A stretch of 64,000 bases of DNA from Pseudomonas sp. FEN (GCF_904067045.1 NZ_CAJFDC010000015.1:62001-126000); one strand, 5' to 3'; shown: positions 17,583-26,297, counted from the first letter of the stretch. Notes: a model not told the origin generated them from the sequence alone. Translations and numbers: made by a program.

Positions 17583-18029
17583 CTAAGCGGAGGCTCTATT
17601 TTTTTCCGTATAGAGCGCGTCGAAGTTGACGGGGGCCAGCATCAGCGGCGGGAAACACCCCTTCAGCATGATGGTATCGAGAGACTCACGAATATAAGGA
17701 AACATGACCAGGGGACAGGCGGAGTTGAGGGCTTCATCCAGTTTTTGCTCGGGGAAGCCTTTGATTACAAATAGTGCGGCTTGATCGACCTCGACCAAGA
17801 AGGCAAGAATACCGTCGTTTTTTGCGGTGACCGATATAGACAGCACCACTTCATAGAAGCCATCGCCGATCGATTCGTGGCTGACATTCAAATCCAGGCT
17901 GATCTCAGGTTTCCAGTTCTGCTTGAAAACCTTCGCCGCATTCGGTGCTTCGAAGGATGAGCTTTTAATATAGATTTTTTGTAACGCGAAGAACGGCTGT
18001 TCGGCTCCGTAGGTATTTTTATCCAACAT
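17583..18029 (-). CDS. SecB-family chaperone encoded in the acetone carboxylase operon
   Basis: 148 residues matching protein-export chaperone SecB along the full fold: IYIKSSSFEAPNAAKVF near residue 19, YEVVLSISVTA in the middle, FPYIRESLDTI, and the near-invariant LAPVNFDALY close to the end. Start ATG 18027-18029 has GAGGTG five bases upstream; longer frames are unsupported. It follows acxC on the same strand after a gap with a strong hairpin. Housekeeping secB normally sits beside grxC/gpsA, so this is probably a second, specialised copy. Helping the acetone carboxylase subunits fold or assemble is an inference from position only. Confidence 0.85.
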   Translation of the reverse strand: MLDKNTYGAEQPFFALQKIYIKSSSFEAPNAAKVFKQNWKPEISLDLNVSHESIGDGFYEVVLSISVTAKNDGILAFLVEVDQAALFVIKGFPEQKLDEALNSACPLVMFPYIRESLDTIMLKGCFPPLMLAPVNFDALYTEKNRASA

Positions 18030-18090
18030 GTCACACCTCATAATGCATTTCAATTTATTAAATGGGTTTGCAACGGGAGGAATCTTGGGA

Positions 18091-18119
18091 ATACCCCGAC
18101 CGGAGTCCGGCCGGGGTAT
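18091..18119 (-). terminator. Strong GC-rich hairpin between acxC and the secB paralogue
   Basis: ATACCCCG at 18091 and CGGGGTAT at 18112-18119 form the outer stem and CCGG/CCGG the inner one, with a single opposed A/C between them and a three-base loop. On the minus strand it is not followed by a clear U-run. It is more likely to act as a leaky attenuator or as an mRNA-stabilising 3' hairpin for acxABC than as a full terminator. Confidence 0.5.
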
Positions 18120-18141
18120 CACTTAGAGTGACGGACGCTGG

Positions 18142-18642
18142 TTAAGCGTTCACGGGCGCGGGCAAGTCCAGCCAATCAAACAAGGCTTTCAGATCCGGTT
18201 GGAAGTCGTGAATGACCGGATACCAGGGCGTGGGCGCCTCGACATCGTGCATCACCCCACAACTCGGGCAATAGTATTCACGATAGACCTGCCAACTGGT
18301 GTCCGGGGCCATCAGCGTGGGATAAACCTCCTGCATCTTCTCTTTGCTGTCACGCACATAGATCAGTGCATTGAGCTTCCAGTTTTTCTGGTAATCGCCA
18401 TACTCATGACCACATGAGCATTTGGTGATAAGCTTTTTATCTTGCGGGGTTTCTGCCAGAAATAGGTGAGGGCCAAAGGGCATGATAATCTTATCATCCC
18501 AAGATACCTGCTCCTGCAACACGGCAACGTAATTGGTGTAGCGCTCCTTGTCCTTGGGCAAAGATAACATGCGGTGCAGAGTATCCCAGTCCAAATCCCC
18601 TTTGACCAAATCGGACACTTGCTTTTTAGTATAAGTTGACAT
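18142..18642 (-). CDS. acxC: Acetone carboxylase, gamma subunit
   Basis: 166 residues, the usual size of the small subunit. It carries two cysteine pairs, CSCGHEY (Cys75, Cys77) and YYCPSCGV (Cys125, Cys128), that look like a structural metal site. The enzyme (alpha2-beta2-gamma2) carboxylates acetone to acetoacetate using ATP and bicarbonate. Start ATG 18640-18642 gives the conserved N-terminus MSTYTKKQ; an upstream extension would run through the acxB stop. It lies 75 bp after acxB. Confidence 0.92.
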   Translation of the reverse strand: MSTYTKKQVSDLVKGDLDWDTLHRMLSLPKDKERYTNYVAVLQEQVSWDDKIIMPFGPHLFLAETPQDKKLITKCSCGHEYGDYQKNWKLNALIYVRDSKEKMQEVYPTLMAPDTSWQVYREYYCPSCGVMHDVEAPTPWYPVIHDFQPDLKALFDWLDLPAPVNA

Positions 18643-18717
18643 AATCAGTCTCTTCTTTATTTTTTGAATTGTGAGATGCCATTGAAGAGGACGCTCAGGT
18701 ATCCCCTTCGTAGACAA

Positions 18718-21036
18718 TCACTGTTCGGTCATGATCACGGGGTGAACATCGGGCAGTTCGCTCAGATCCATATGGTGTTTGGCGCCAAACATAGGTATAC
18801 CGAGCTCTTCCTCTTTCAATTCCCAGCCAGCCGGCAAGTCCCAAAATTCTTTGAATTCGCCAAGGAATTTCTCTGACAGAAAAAAGCTGGAGGCGAACAT
18901 CTGCTGGACCTGGACCGATGCCTCCTTATCCAGAATTTTCTGACGCTCCTGCCCCATCCATTGATGGGTCAATTGACCCCGGGCGATCCGCTCCTGGCGG
19001 ATCGCCTGTCGGCGTGCCGCTGTTTTCTTTTCATCTACCACCCAGTCGCCGGCTTTATTCTGGGAGATCACTACGCCATATACTTTTTGGGCAAATTCCG
19101 GCAGCACGAAGTTCTGATTGAGGTCTTCGGCGACCGCCGCCGGATTGCGATCCAAGGGATCACCGAAGCCCGGACCGCCACGCAGGTAATTGAGGTAGAG
19201 ATCGCCATTTTCGAATATCGTTTCGGTGGTGATGCACTGCTTATCGCGCTTAACCCGCGCACCAGCTTCGAGGTGTTTCTCGAGTTCGCAGGCACCGGGG
19301 TCACGATCTTTACCCAGGGGCAGCGACTTGCCCGCCTTGATGCGATCCAAAAGACCAGTGTCATGGGCTTCGAAGCGGTAACCGGTCGCGGCCGGATAAC
19401 CGCCCATCAACCCCCAGTCGCTGTTCATATAGCCATTGCCCATAAAGAACATGGTCCAATCTGCGGAACCCCAGACCATGCGCAGGGTTTCGAATCCGAG
19501 ACCGCCGCGGTATTTACCGTAACCGCCGGTATTGGTCTTGATGGTCCGTCCCATATAGAGCAGGGGTTCGGCTAGCTCCCATATCTCGATATCACCCATG
19601 TCCCCTTCGGGATTCCAGATCGCCGCCGCGTGATTCAGGCCGTCCTTGACGGCGCAGGCACCCGTGCCGCAGGCCGCGGTTTCGAAGCTGTTGACGGCAT
19701 GGATCTCGCCTTCCTGGTTGATACCACCCCCCTGCAGCCAGTTGCAGGGGTTGGAGTTGCCCGCATTGACCTCCTCCAGATAGCCGCGGCCGAAATACGT
19801 CCGGCTCACGCCGCGCCACAGAGAACTCCAGGAAGAGACCAGGAAGTGCCAGGCATCGGCGTGCGCGGTACGGCGGTCATCCGGATTGGTCCAAGTGCCT
19901 TTGGGCATCCGGAATTCAGTGGCGTAACGGGCACCGTCATTGATCCGTTCAGTGGGCACCAGGGATTGGGTCATCATGACCCAGATACCGCTGGTGAAGG
20001 CCACGGGGTTGGCATTGTAGGTGTGCCAGCCCCAACGGCTGCAACCCTCGAAATCGAGGCGCCAGGTGGCGTCGGGTTTTACCGTGATCTCGCAGGGGGC
20101 GTGCATGATGGTATCGATCTTGGCGAAGGGCGGAACGACCACATCTTCGTGCATATAGGGCACGTCCACAAAAGCGACGGTGCGGATTTTGCCGGGAATG
20201 GTCATCGCCTTGATCCGGCTGATGAGCCCGCGCCGGCCATCCTCGATCACTTCCGTGGCAAATTTTTCATAGGCGGCGAGCCCCTCTTCACGGACCGTCT
20301 CCTCGACCAGATCGCGGATCATATGGCAGCCGGCGATACGGGTCTTCTCGTCCAGGATCCAATACTTGGGGGTACGCACATTGCGCTGACTCTCGTGGAG
20401 CCAATCTCGCAGCGGCGTGTCGTTGATGCCGGTCTTACGACAGGTGATCTGCACCCCGTCACCGAAACGCTGGACCTGACCGTTGGACATGGAGCCAGGG
20501 CCCACCGCTCCCACATCAATGACGTGGGTCACGCCGCCCACCCAGCCGATCAACTGATTTTCATGGAAAATCGGCACGATGGTGGCGATATCGCAAGGGT
20601 GCACGTTGCCGATCTGGCAATCGTTGTTGGTGAACATATCACCTGGGTTAATCCCAGGGTTAGATTCCCAGTTATTCTGAATCATGTACTTGATGGCGGC
20701 TCCCATAGTCCCCACATGAATAATGATTCCCGTGGAAGTGGCGATACAGTCCCCCGCCACGTTATAGAGGGTAAAGCACAGTTCCCCCTCCTGCTCGACG
20801 ATGGGCGATGCCGCAATCTTCTTGGCCACTTCACGGGAATTGACCAACCCTGCACGTAGCTTGGAAAAAATCCGTTCATAACCGATGGGATCCGACTCTT
20901 TAAATTCCAGCCGCTCCAGGCCGTTGTAGTACCCGGTTTTTTCCGTACGTTGTAGAATCAAATTGCGATAATCATTGAGCGTCAGTCCGCTATCCAGCAG
21001 TTTTCCCGCATGGACAAAGGCTTCTTGAATAGTCAT
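18718..21036 (-). CDS. acxB: Acetone carboxylase, alpha subunit (HyuB-like)
   Basis: 772 residues, full length for the alpha subunit and homologous to hydantoinase/oxoprolinase B. Family motifs include IVPIFHENQLIGWVGGVTHV with DVGAVGPGSMS (residues about 155-185) and the Gly-rich FETAACGTGACAVKDG near 445. This subunit holds the Mn-dependent site for acetone enolate formation and carboxylation in characterised enzymes. It is translated 37 bp after acxA on the minus strand. No frameshift or missing segment was seen. Confidence 0.93.
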   Translation of the reverse strand: MTIQEAFVHAGKLLDSGLTLNDYRNLILQRTEKTGYYNGLERLEFKESDPIGYERIFSKLRAGLVNSREVAKKIAASPIVEQEGELCFTLYNVAGDCIATSTGIIIHVGTMGAAIKYMIQNNWESNPGINPGDMFTNNDCQIGNVHPCDIATIVPIFHENQLIGWVGGVTHVIDVGAVGPGSMSNGQVQRFGDGVQITCRKTGINDTPLRDWLHESQRNVRTPKYWILDEKTRIAGCHMIRDLVEETVREEGLAAYEKFATEVIEDGRRGLISRIKAMTIPGKIRTVAFVDVPYMHEDVVVPPFAKIDTIMHAPCEITVKPDATWRLDFEGCSRWGWHTYNANPVAFTSGIWVMMTQSLVPTERINDGARYATEFRMPKGTWTNPDDRRTAHADAWHFLVSSWSSLWRGVSRTYFGRGYLEEVNAGNSNPCNWLQGGGINQEGEIHAVNSFETAACGTGACAVKDGLNHAAAIWNPEGDMGDIEIWELAEPLLYMGRTIKTNTGGYGKYRGGLGFETLRMVWGSADWTMFFMGNGYMNSDWGLMGGYPAATGYRFEAHDTGLLDRIKAGKSLPLGKDRDPGACELEKHLEAGARVKRDKQCITTETIFENGDLYLNYLRGGPGFGDPLDRNPAAVAEDLNQNFVLPEFAQKVYGVVISQNKAGDWVVDEKKTAARRQAIRQERIARGQLTHQWMGQERQKILDKEASVQVQQMFASSFFLSEKFLGEFKEFWDLPAGWELKEEELGIPMFGAKHHMDLSELPDVHPVIMTEQ

Positions 21037-21073
21037 GATAGGTTCTCAACTTGTTATATTTATAATTGGGTAG

Positions 21074-23161
21074 TTAGCATTCGATCAGATGAAACAGACG
21101 GTTCACATCCAGGAAAGTCTCGAATCCCGGCGGTATAACGTAAGTAGTGGCATCGGATTCGATGACCGCAGGACCTTTTATTTCGTTACCGGGCTTGAGC
21201 TTTTCCATGTGATAGATGGCGGCGTCGACCCACTCTTTTTCGTAATAGAAGGGCCGAGTACCCAGGCGTGATTCAGGAGGCGGAGTAGGGCCGGCTTCCG
21301 GCTCCTCCGGAATATTGGGTTTCTTGGTTTCCACGGAGCCGCGCATGATGGCGCCAGTGATCCCATAACCCAACTCCGGCGATCGCGCGGCGTCGGCGTA
21401 GACCCTCGCGTAGGTATCGTTGAACGACTGCACCAGGTCGTCCCAGTCCTCGGCACCGGACAGGGCCGCTACCGGCGAATCGATTTCCAGATCGTTCAAC
21501 TGCCCCAGGTATTGCATGGAGTAACCAGGGGTCAAAGTGACCTCCTCGTCCTTGAAGCCGTTGATCCGGAACTCTTCCAGAACCTTGGTACGCAGTTCGT
21601 TCCAGGCCGCCTGCAGGGTGTTAGTGGCCGCGGTGATATCCTCGGTGGTGGACTTCTCGTTGATACCGATATCGACACTTTTGTCGTAGCGATACTCGAA
21701 ATCGGCGGTCGCGCAGCCGAAGGCGGAGAAGCCGGCCGCCCAAGCGGGCACGATGGTCTCCTTGAAGCCCAGCCCCTTGGTATAGCCATAGGCATGCACG
21801 GGGCCGCCGCCTCCGTAGGAGAAGCAGACGAAGTCGGAGGGGCTGTAGCCCTTGCCGGTGATCATGGCGCGCAGATGCTGGCGCAGGGAGAGATCCAGCA
21901 ACTCTATGACCCCGGCGGCAGCGTCCTCGACCGAGAGTCCCAGGGGGTCGGCGATCTGACGCTTGATCTCGCGCCGCGCCCGCTCGACATTCAGTTGCAA
22001 GATCCCGCCGAGGAAGTTCTCGGGATTCAGATAGCCGAGGATGATGTGGCAGTCAGTCACCGAGACGGTATCGAGCCCCCCCTCCGGCCAACAGGTGCCG
22101 ACCTTATAGCCCGCGCTGTCCGGCCCCAGCTTGATGGCATTGGCATGGGGGTCGATACGCACGAAGCTCCCCGCGCCAGCGCCGATGGAGTCCATCGCCA
22201 CCAGTGGCAGAGAAAGCACCAGACGCGCCATATCCCCGTCTTTATGGATGGCGAAGTTGTTCTTGGTGATCAACGCCATGTCGAAGCTGGTTCCGCCGAT
22301 GTCGGAGCAGGCGATATTCTCGTAGCCGAGTTTTTCACCCAGAAATTTGGCCCCGATCACGCCGCCGATTGGCCCCGACACCAAGGATCGCGCCAGCTCT
22401 TTGGCTTTCCAACTGATGGTGCCGCCATGGCTGGCCATGACCCGCAGATCGAACTGGCCGCCGACGTCCTTCATACTGTTGCTGATGGTCCCCAGGGTGG
22501 CGCGGGAGGGTTCGGCCGCGTAAGCCTCTAGGATGGTGGTGTTGGTGCGGTGGCTTTCCTTGCGCATCGGGTAGTAGTCCACGGAGGCGAACACCGGGAT
22601 CTCGACCCCCATCTCCCGGGCGACCTCCTTGCAGACATCGCGGACGGCCTTTTCGTGATCCCCGTTCAGGTAGGAGCTCAGTAGACTGATAACGATCGTC
22701 TTGCAGCCCTGTTCGATCAACTCCCGCGCGGCCTCCCTGGCCTCGTGCAGGCGCACCGGAATCACCACATTGCCCTTGGAGTCAATCCGCTCGGTGACAC
22801 CGCGGGTGTCCTTGATGCTCACCAGGGGATCGTCATAGCGATGGGTGTTGAGGTGAATGCGATCTTCGAAGGCATAACCCAAATAGCTCTGGACGGCCCG
22901 TCCCATACGGTGAAAATCTTCAAATCCCTTGCTGACGATCAACCCGGTACGCAGCCCCTTGCGTCCCACGACGCGGTTGAGCATGGCGGTTCCCGAGAAG
23001 ACGCAGGTCACCATTTCGGGGAAAACATCCTCCACCGTTCTATCCCAATGGGCCAGGGCGTCCTTGCTGGACTCCAACACCGCCTGGGATTCGTTGACGT
23101 TACTCTGCGCTTTGCCGACGACAAACGTGCCGTCGGCCCGCACAAAAAAGGTATCGGTCAT
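21074..23161 (-). CDS. acxA: Acetone carboxylase, beta subunit (HyuA-like ATP-binding)
   Basis: 695 residues of the hydantoinase/oxoprolinase A (ASKHA-fold) family. Nucleotide-site motifs are visible: CSDIGGTSFDMALI near residue 285 and FSYGGGGPVHAYGY near 450. In acetone carboxylase the beta subunit phosphorylates bicarbonate and acetone with ATP. It is the first gene of the acx operon, about 160 nt downstream of a predicted sigma-54 transcript start. The start ATG 23159-23161 has only a weak GGTGG ribosome site. Confidence 0.92.
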   Translation of the reverse strand: MTDTFFVRADGTFVVGKAQSNVNESQAVLESSKDALAHWDRTVEDVFPEMVTCVFSGTAMLNRVVGRKGLRTGLIVSKGFEDFHRMGRAVQSYLGYAFEDRIHLNTHRYDDPLVSIKDTRGVTERIDSKGNVVIPVRLHEAREAARELIEQGCKTIVISLLSSYLNGDHEKAVRDVCKEVAREMGVEIPVFASVDYYPMRKESHRTNTTILEAYAAEPSRATLGTISNSMKDVGGQFDLRVMASHGGTISWKAKELARSLVSGPIGGVIGAKFLGEKLGYENIACSDIGGTSFDMALITKNNFAIHKDGDMARLVLSLPLVAMDSIGAGAGSFVRIDPHANAIKLGPDSAGYKVGTCWPEGGLDTVSVTDCHIILGYLNPENFLGGILQLNVERARREIKRQIADPLGLSVEDAAAGVIELLDLSLRQHLRAMITGKGYSPSDFVCFSYGGGGPVHAYGYTKGLGFKETIVPAWAAGFSAFGCATADFEYRYDKSVDIGINEKSTTEDITAATNTLQAAWNELRTKVLEEFRINGFKDEEVTLTPGYSMQYLGQLNDLEIDSPVAALSGAEDWDDLVQSFNDTYARVYADAARSPELGYGITGAIMRGSVETKKPNIPEEPEAGPTPPPESRLGTRPFYYEKEWVDAAIYHMEKLKPGNEIKGPAVIESDATTYVIPPGFETFLDVNRLFHLIEC

Positions 23162-23332
23162 AGTGCCACCAGCATCAATACCAAGGACTTCTACTGGATT
23201 CGCTAATTGATTAAAAGTTATATCCTCTATTTATTCTTATTGCGGATTGCTGACGCCGCTTGCACGGTCCCGATCAGGAGCGGCACATTAGGTCATCCAA
23301 AACCACCGGCCCGGACAACCGCTTGAATACAT

Positions 23333-23348
23333 AGCACCGGCTGTGCCA
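23333..23348 (-). promoter_or_regulatory. Sigma-54 (-24/-12) promoter of acxABC
   Basis: Reading the minus strand gives TGGCAC-N5-GTGCT, against the consensus TGGCAC-N5-TTGCA/T. The invariant GG and GC are both present with the required ten-base spacing. It predicts transcription from about 23322 toward acxA, and agrees with the divergent sigma-54 activator gene. Confidence 0.7.
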
Positions 23349-23423
23349 ATAAAAAATAAGCCAACAAAAACAATAGAGAACATTCGTTTTCTTAAAAAAA
23401 CCAACCCTAGTGGATGGTATTGC

Positions 23424-23460
23424 GTTCGAAAATCGGTCGCCTATCGACCGTTAATCGAAC
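23424..23460. promoter_or_regulatory. 37-bp interrupted dyad, candidate AcxR upstream activating site
   Basis: Nested inverted repeats: GTTCGA (23424-23429) with TCGAAC (23455-23460), and inside them CGGTCG (23434-23439) with CGACCG (23445-23450) around a five-base centre. It is centred about 100 bp upstream of the sigma-54 promoter, the normal place for an enhancer-binding protein site. Confidence 0.5.
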
Positions 23461-23607
23461 CCTTCCGGGGAGTCGCGTTGGGACGAGAAAGAAAGTGTGT
23501 ATCATCGACGCAGGTTTGGCCTAAACCAACAATTGTAAATAGGTAAAGGTGGGTCCAAGATAAGAACAGCTTCTCTAATAATAAATAGAATTAAAGGGGT
23601 GACCATC

Positions 23608-25581
23608 TTGAAACAGAACGCGCCATTACGCGGATCGGTGGCTGTCGAGCAGCCCGGGCGCATCGCCCATGCGCGGGAACGGTTACTGAGCATCGGCACC
23701 CCTCCCGACGAAACCGTCCGCTCGGTAATCAAAGCCTCGTGGCAACGCTGTGTCTCCAAAGAGGTCAACCCCCTGGTGGCCAAACAGGCCATCGACCTCG
23801 AGAGTGCGCAATTGGAGAAGATCCGGGACGCTCATCACGAGCTGATCTGTGCCTCGGAAACCATCATGCGTGATGCCCACGATCTCTTGGCCCAATCCGG
23901 CACTATCATGCACCTAGTGGCCCCCTCCGGAGTGATCCTGCGCAGCCACGGCGATCCCAAGACGCTGGAACTGGCCAATCAATTCCGGCTAGTGCCCGGC
24001 GCCAACTGGGACGAGAGTGTCGCTGGGACCAATGCCATAGGTACGGCGCTGCGTATCGGGGCTCCGGTGCAGGTGCACGCCTACGAACATTTCTGTGAAA
24101 ACATCAGCAACTGGACCTGCTCCGCCACCGTCATATGGGATCCCTTCGAAAACAAGGTGCTCGGCGCAGTCAATATCTCCGGGCTCAAGAACACCCTGCA
24201 CGATTACTGCCTGGCGCTGGCTGTCTCCGGAGCCCACCGTATCGAGGAGCAACTGGCTCACCTGCAGCTCTCCAAGCGCGAACTGCTGCTGGGCGAAACC
24301 CTGGGGCGCTTCACTGCCCCCGGCAATGACGGCCTGTTGCTGATGGATCTGGAAGGGCGGCTGGTGCGCGGCAATGGGCACGCGGAGCGTGTGCTGGCGG
24401 CGCACGGCATCAAGCTTAGCCCTATCCCCTACAGCCCCGTCCTCTCCCTGAACAGGGAGAGGCGTCTGGCGCCACGGGCGGAACTGGTCCTGCCGCGGTT
24501 AGCGCGCGAATGGATCGAGCCGGTCCGCCACCGTGGAGAAACGATCGGCTACTTCGCGGTGATCCCCTTCCCCAGACCGCGCACCACGCGCGTGGCGATG
24601 GATGACAGACGCGCCAAGGATGCCACCCGCCCGGCTGGCTTTTCCCGTCTGATCGGCCAGAGTCCACTGTTTCTCAAAACCGTACAGCAGGCGGAACGCC
24701 TGGCCAAGGCGCCCATCCCCATTTTGCTGCAGGGTGAGACCGGCGTCGGTAAGGAGCTGTTCGCCAACGCCATGCACGAGGCCGGCCCCCATTGCGAGGG
24801 CGCCTTCATCGCTCTCAATTGTGGCGGTCTGTCCCGTGACCTGCTCGCGGGGGAGCTGTTTGGATACGTGGAGGGGGCCTTTACCGGCGCCCGGCGGGGC
24901 GGGATGACCGGCAAGATTGAGGCAGCCAATGGGGGCACCCTGTTTCTGGACGAGATCGGCGAGATGCCCCTGGACCTACAACCCCTATTCCTGCGGGTAC
25001 TACAGGAGTTGGAAATCTGCCGGGTCGGCGAAACCCGTCCGCGCAAGGTGAACTTCCGCCTGATCGCCGCCACCAATCGCGACCTGACCAAAGAGGTCGC
25101 GGCGGGGCGCTTCCGGATGGACCTCTACTACCGCATCTCGTCCATGACCCTGACCCTGCCCGCCCTGCGACAACGACGGGGGGATACGACCCTGCTGGCA
25201 GAGCACATCCTGACACGGCTGGTCGAACAGCATGGTGGCGTACCCAAGCGGCTGAGCCTGGATTTACAGACCGCGCTCGAAAGTCACTCTTGGCCAGGCA
25301 ATATTCGGGAGTTGAGCAACCTGGTGACGGCCGCCTATTTCCTTACCGATGGCGACGAACTGACTCTCGCCGATTTGCCGGTGACCCTTTGCGCTTCAGC
25401 CGCTAGGGTTGAGGAAGGCAGTGATAATCCCCTGGAGTCGGCGGAGAAAGCGGTGATCACCCAGGTCATTCACGAGCAGGGCGGCAACCTGACCCGCGCG
25501 GCCAAGGCGTTGAATATCGCCAAGAGCACCCTCTACAGCAAACTGAAAAAATATGACCTGCCCCACCCGGGACTGTCATAA
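23608..25581 (+). CDS. acxR: AcxR/AcoR-type sigma-54-dependent activator
   Basis: About 657 residues. The N-terminal sensory part has the GAF-associated motif GANWDESVAGTNAIGTAL found in AcoR-like regulators. The AAA+ domain has Walker A GETGVGKE, the sigma-54 contact loop GAFTGA and Walker B GTLFLDEIGEMP. The C-terminus has a Fis-type helix-turn-helix (NLTRAAKALNIAKSTLYSKL). Start: TTG 23608 is favoured because AGGGGTGA lies six bases upstream; GTG 23599 is the alternative. Divergent to acxABC, it probably activates them in response to acetone or isopropanol, as in Xanthobacter. Confidence 0.9.
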   Translation: MKQNAPLRGSVAVEQPGRIAHARERLLSIGTPPDETVRSVIKASWQRCVSKEVNPLVAKQAIDLESAQLEKIRDAHHELICASETIMRDAHDLLAQSGTIMHLVAPSGVILRSHGDPKTLELANQFRLVPGANWDESVAGTNAIGTALRIGAPVQVHAYEHFCENISNWTCSATVIWDPFENKVLGAVNISGLKNTLHDYCLALAVSGAHRIEEQLAHLQLSKRELLLGETLGRFTAPGNDGLLLMDLEGRLVRGNGHAERVLAAHGIKLSPIPYSPVLSLNRERRLAPRAELVLPRLAREWIEPVRHRGETIGYFAVIPFPRPRTTRVAMDDRRAKDATRPAGFSRLIGQSPLFLKTVQQAERLAKAPIPILLQGETGVGKELFANAMHEAGPHCEGAFIALNCGGLSRDLLAGELFGYVEGAFTGARRGGMTGKIEAANGGTLFLDEIGEMPLDLQPLFLRVLQELEICRVGETRPRKVNFRLIAATNRDLTKEVAAGRFRMDLYYRISSMTLTLPALRQRRGDTTLLAEHILTRLVEQHGGVPKRLSLDLQTALESHSWPGNIRELSNLVTAAYFLTDGDELTLADLPVTLCASAARVEEGSDNPLESAEKAVITQVIHEQGGNLTRAAKALNIAKSTLYSKLKKYDLPHPGLS

Positions 25582-25620
25582 ATTTTGTGTTCGGGCATAA
25601 CATCTTGCAGAGGTGCACGT

Positions 25621-25922
25621 ATGCCGACCAAGAAAAAACCGGCCTGTGAGGTCACACGAGACCTTCCAGCAATTCCCAAAGAGCTGATCGATCAGTTCGT
25701 TAATGGCCCGATGACCGCCGAAGCCATCCAGGATGCCTCGATGGCGTTCAAGAAGGCGCTGATCGATTGAGCCCTTGGCGCCGAGCTGAGACATCATCTT
25801 GGCTATTCTCAGGGCGCTGAGCGCCCGAGGAGTCGAGGACGTGCTGATTGTTGTCACCGATGGCCTGAAGGGTATGCCGGAGGCGCTGGCAGCGGTTTAT
25901 CCGCAAACCACATTGCAGACAT
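25621..25922 (+). mobile_element. IS256-family transposase remnant with internal deletion
   Basis: The N-terminal segment (MPTKKKP..., PKELIDQF, MTAEAIQDASMAFKKALI) is that of IS256 (Mutator-like) transposases. A TGA replaces the expected Arg codon at 25768-25770, after which ALGAEL and HHLGYSQGAE continue. Around 25822 the text jumps, in another frame, to RGVEDVLIVVTDGLKGMPEA, which normally lies over 100 residues further on. It then breaks off at about 25920. This is a small, inactive deletion derivative 40 bp after acxR, marking the right edge of the acquired region. Confidence 0.75.
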
Positions 25923-25924
25923 CT

Positions 25925-26174
25925 GATCCACAACAGCTTGGATGCGGCACCGCCACTCGATTCGCTTGCTCGATCGCGTTGGGCTCATCCTACTCTGCTT
26001 CACGTCGATGAACCCATGCCTGAGTGCTTTGGCACAATACAGCAGGAGCGAGGCATGCTCCATAGCTTCCAGAATAGGAACACCAGGATTGACCCGGAAC
26101 AGCTCACGACCTTGCGAGCCGCACGTGGAAAAAGTGATAACACCCTGCGTTCTGTTTGAAGGTGGATTAGTCAT
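25925..26174 (-). pseudogene. DUF3077-type small protein gene, 3' end cut by the IS256 junction
   Basis: Start ATG 26172-26174 has a perfect GGGAGGTG ribosome site. The first 50 residues (TFSTCGSQGRELFRVNPGVP, then ILEAMEHASLLLYCAKAL) are those of the Pseudomonas DUF3077 family, about 90 residues long. After residue about 50 the sequence loses family resemblance, and at about 25925 it runs into the reverse strand of the IS256 remnant. The C-terminal helix is therefore missing or rearranged. The function of this family is unknown. Translation appears coupled to the leader peptide just upstream. Confidence 0.6.
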
Positions 26175-26245
26175 TGAACACCTCCCGAAACAGCTTGGGT
26201 ACTGAGGCTTGCAAACTGAAAGCGCGATTCCGTAAAAACGACCAT
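26171..26245 (-). CDS. 24-residue leader peptide overlapping the DUF3077 start
   Basis: ATG 26243-26245 opens a 24-codon frame (MVVFTESRF...) whose TGA overlaps the ATG of the DUF3077 gene as ATGA, the signature of translational coupling. Its Shine-Dalgarno AGGAG lies eight bases upstream, inside the hairpin at 26252-26271. The layout (antisense-like RNA, short leader frame, coupled gene) matches C4-icd-ant of phages P1/P7. Too short to judge by composition; supported by position only. Confidence 0.5.
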   Translation of the reverse strand: MVVFTESRFQFASLSTQAVSGGVQ

Positions 26246-26251
26246 ACGCGT

Positions 26252-26271
26252 AACTCCTAATGTTGGGAGTT
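26252..26271 (-). promoter_or_regulatory. Hairpin sequestering the leader-peptide Shine-Dalgarno
   Basis: On the minus-strand transcript AACUCC pairs with GGAGUU across an eight-base loop. The AGGAG of the leader peptide lies in the 3' arm, so folding would block ribosome entry. Confidence 0.55.
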
Positions 26272-26297
26272 GCCACACTCGTTCTCAGGCGAAGGGT

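Larger units (their letters stand above)
23162..23607. other. Divergent acxA-acxR control region
   Basis: 446 bp without a gene. It holds the -24/-12 promoter toward acxA (23333-23348) and, about 75 bp further upstream, a long dyad (23424-23460). The stretch 23520-23590 next to acxR is AT-rich and probably carries the regulator's own promoter. Confidence 0.7.
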
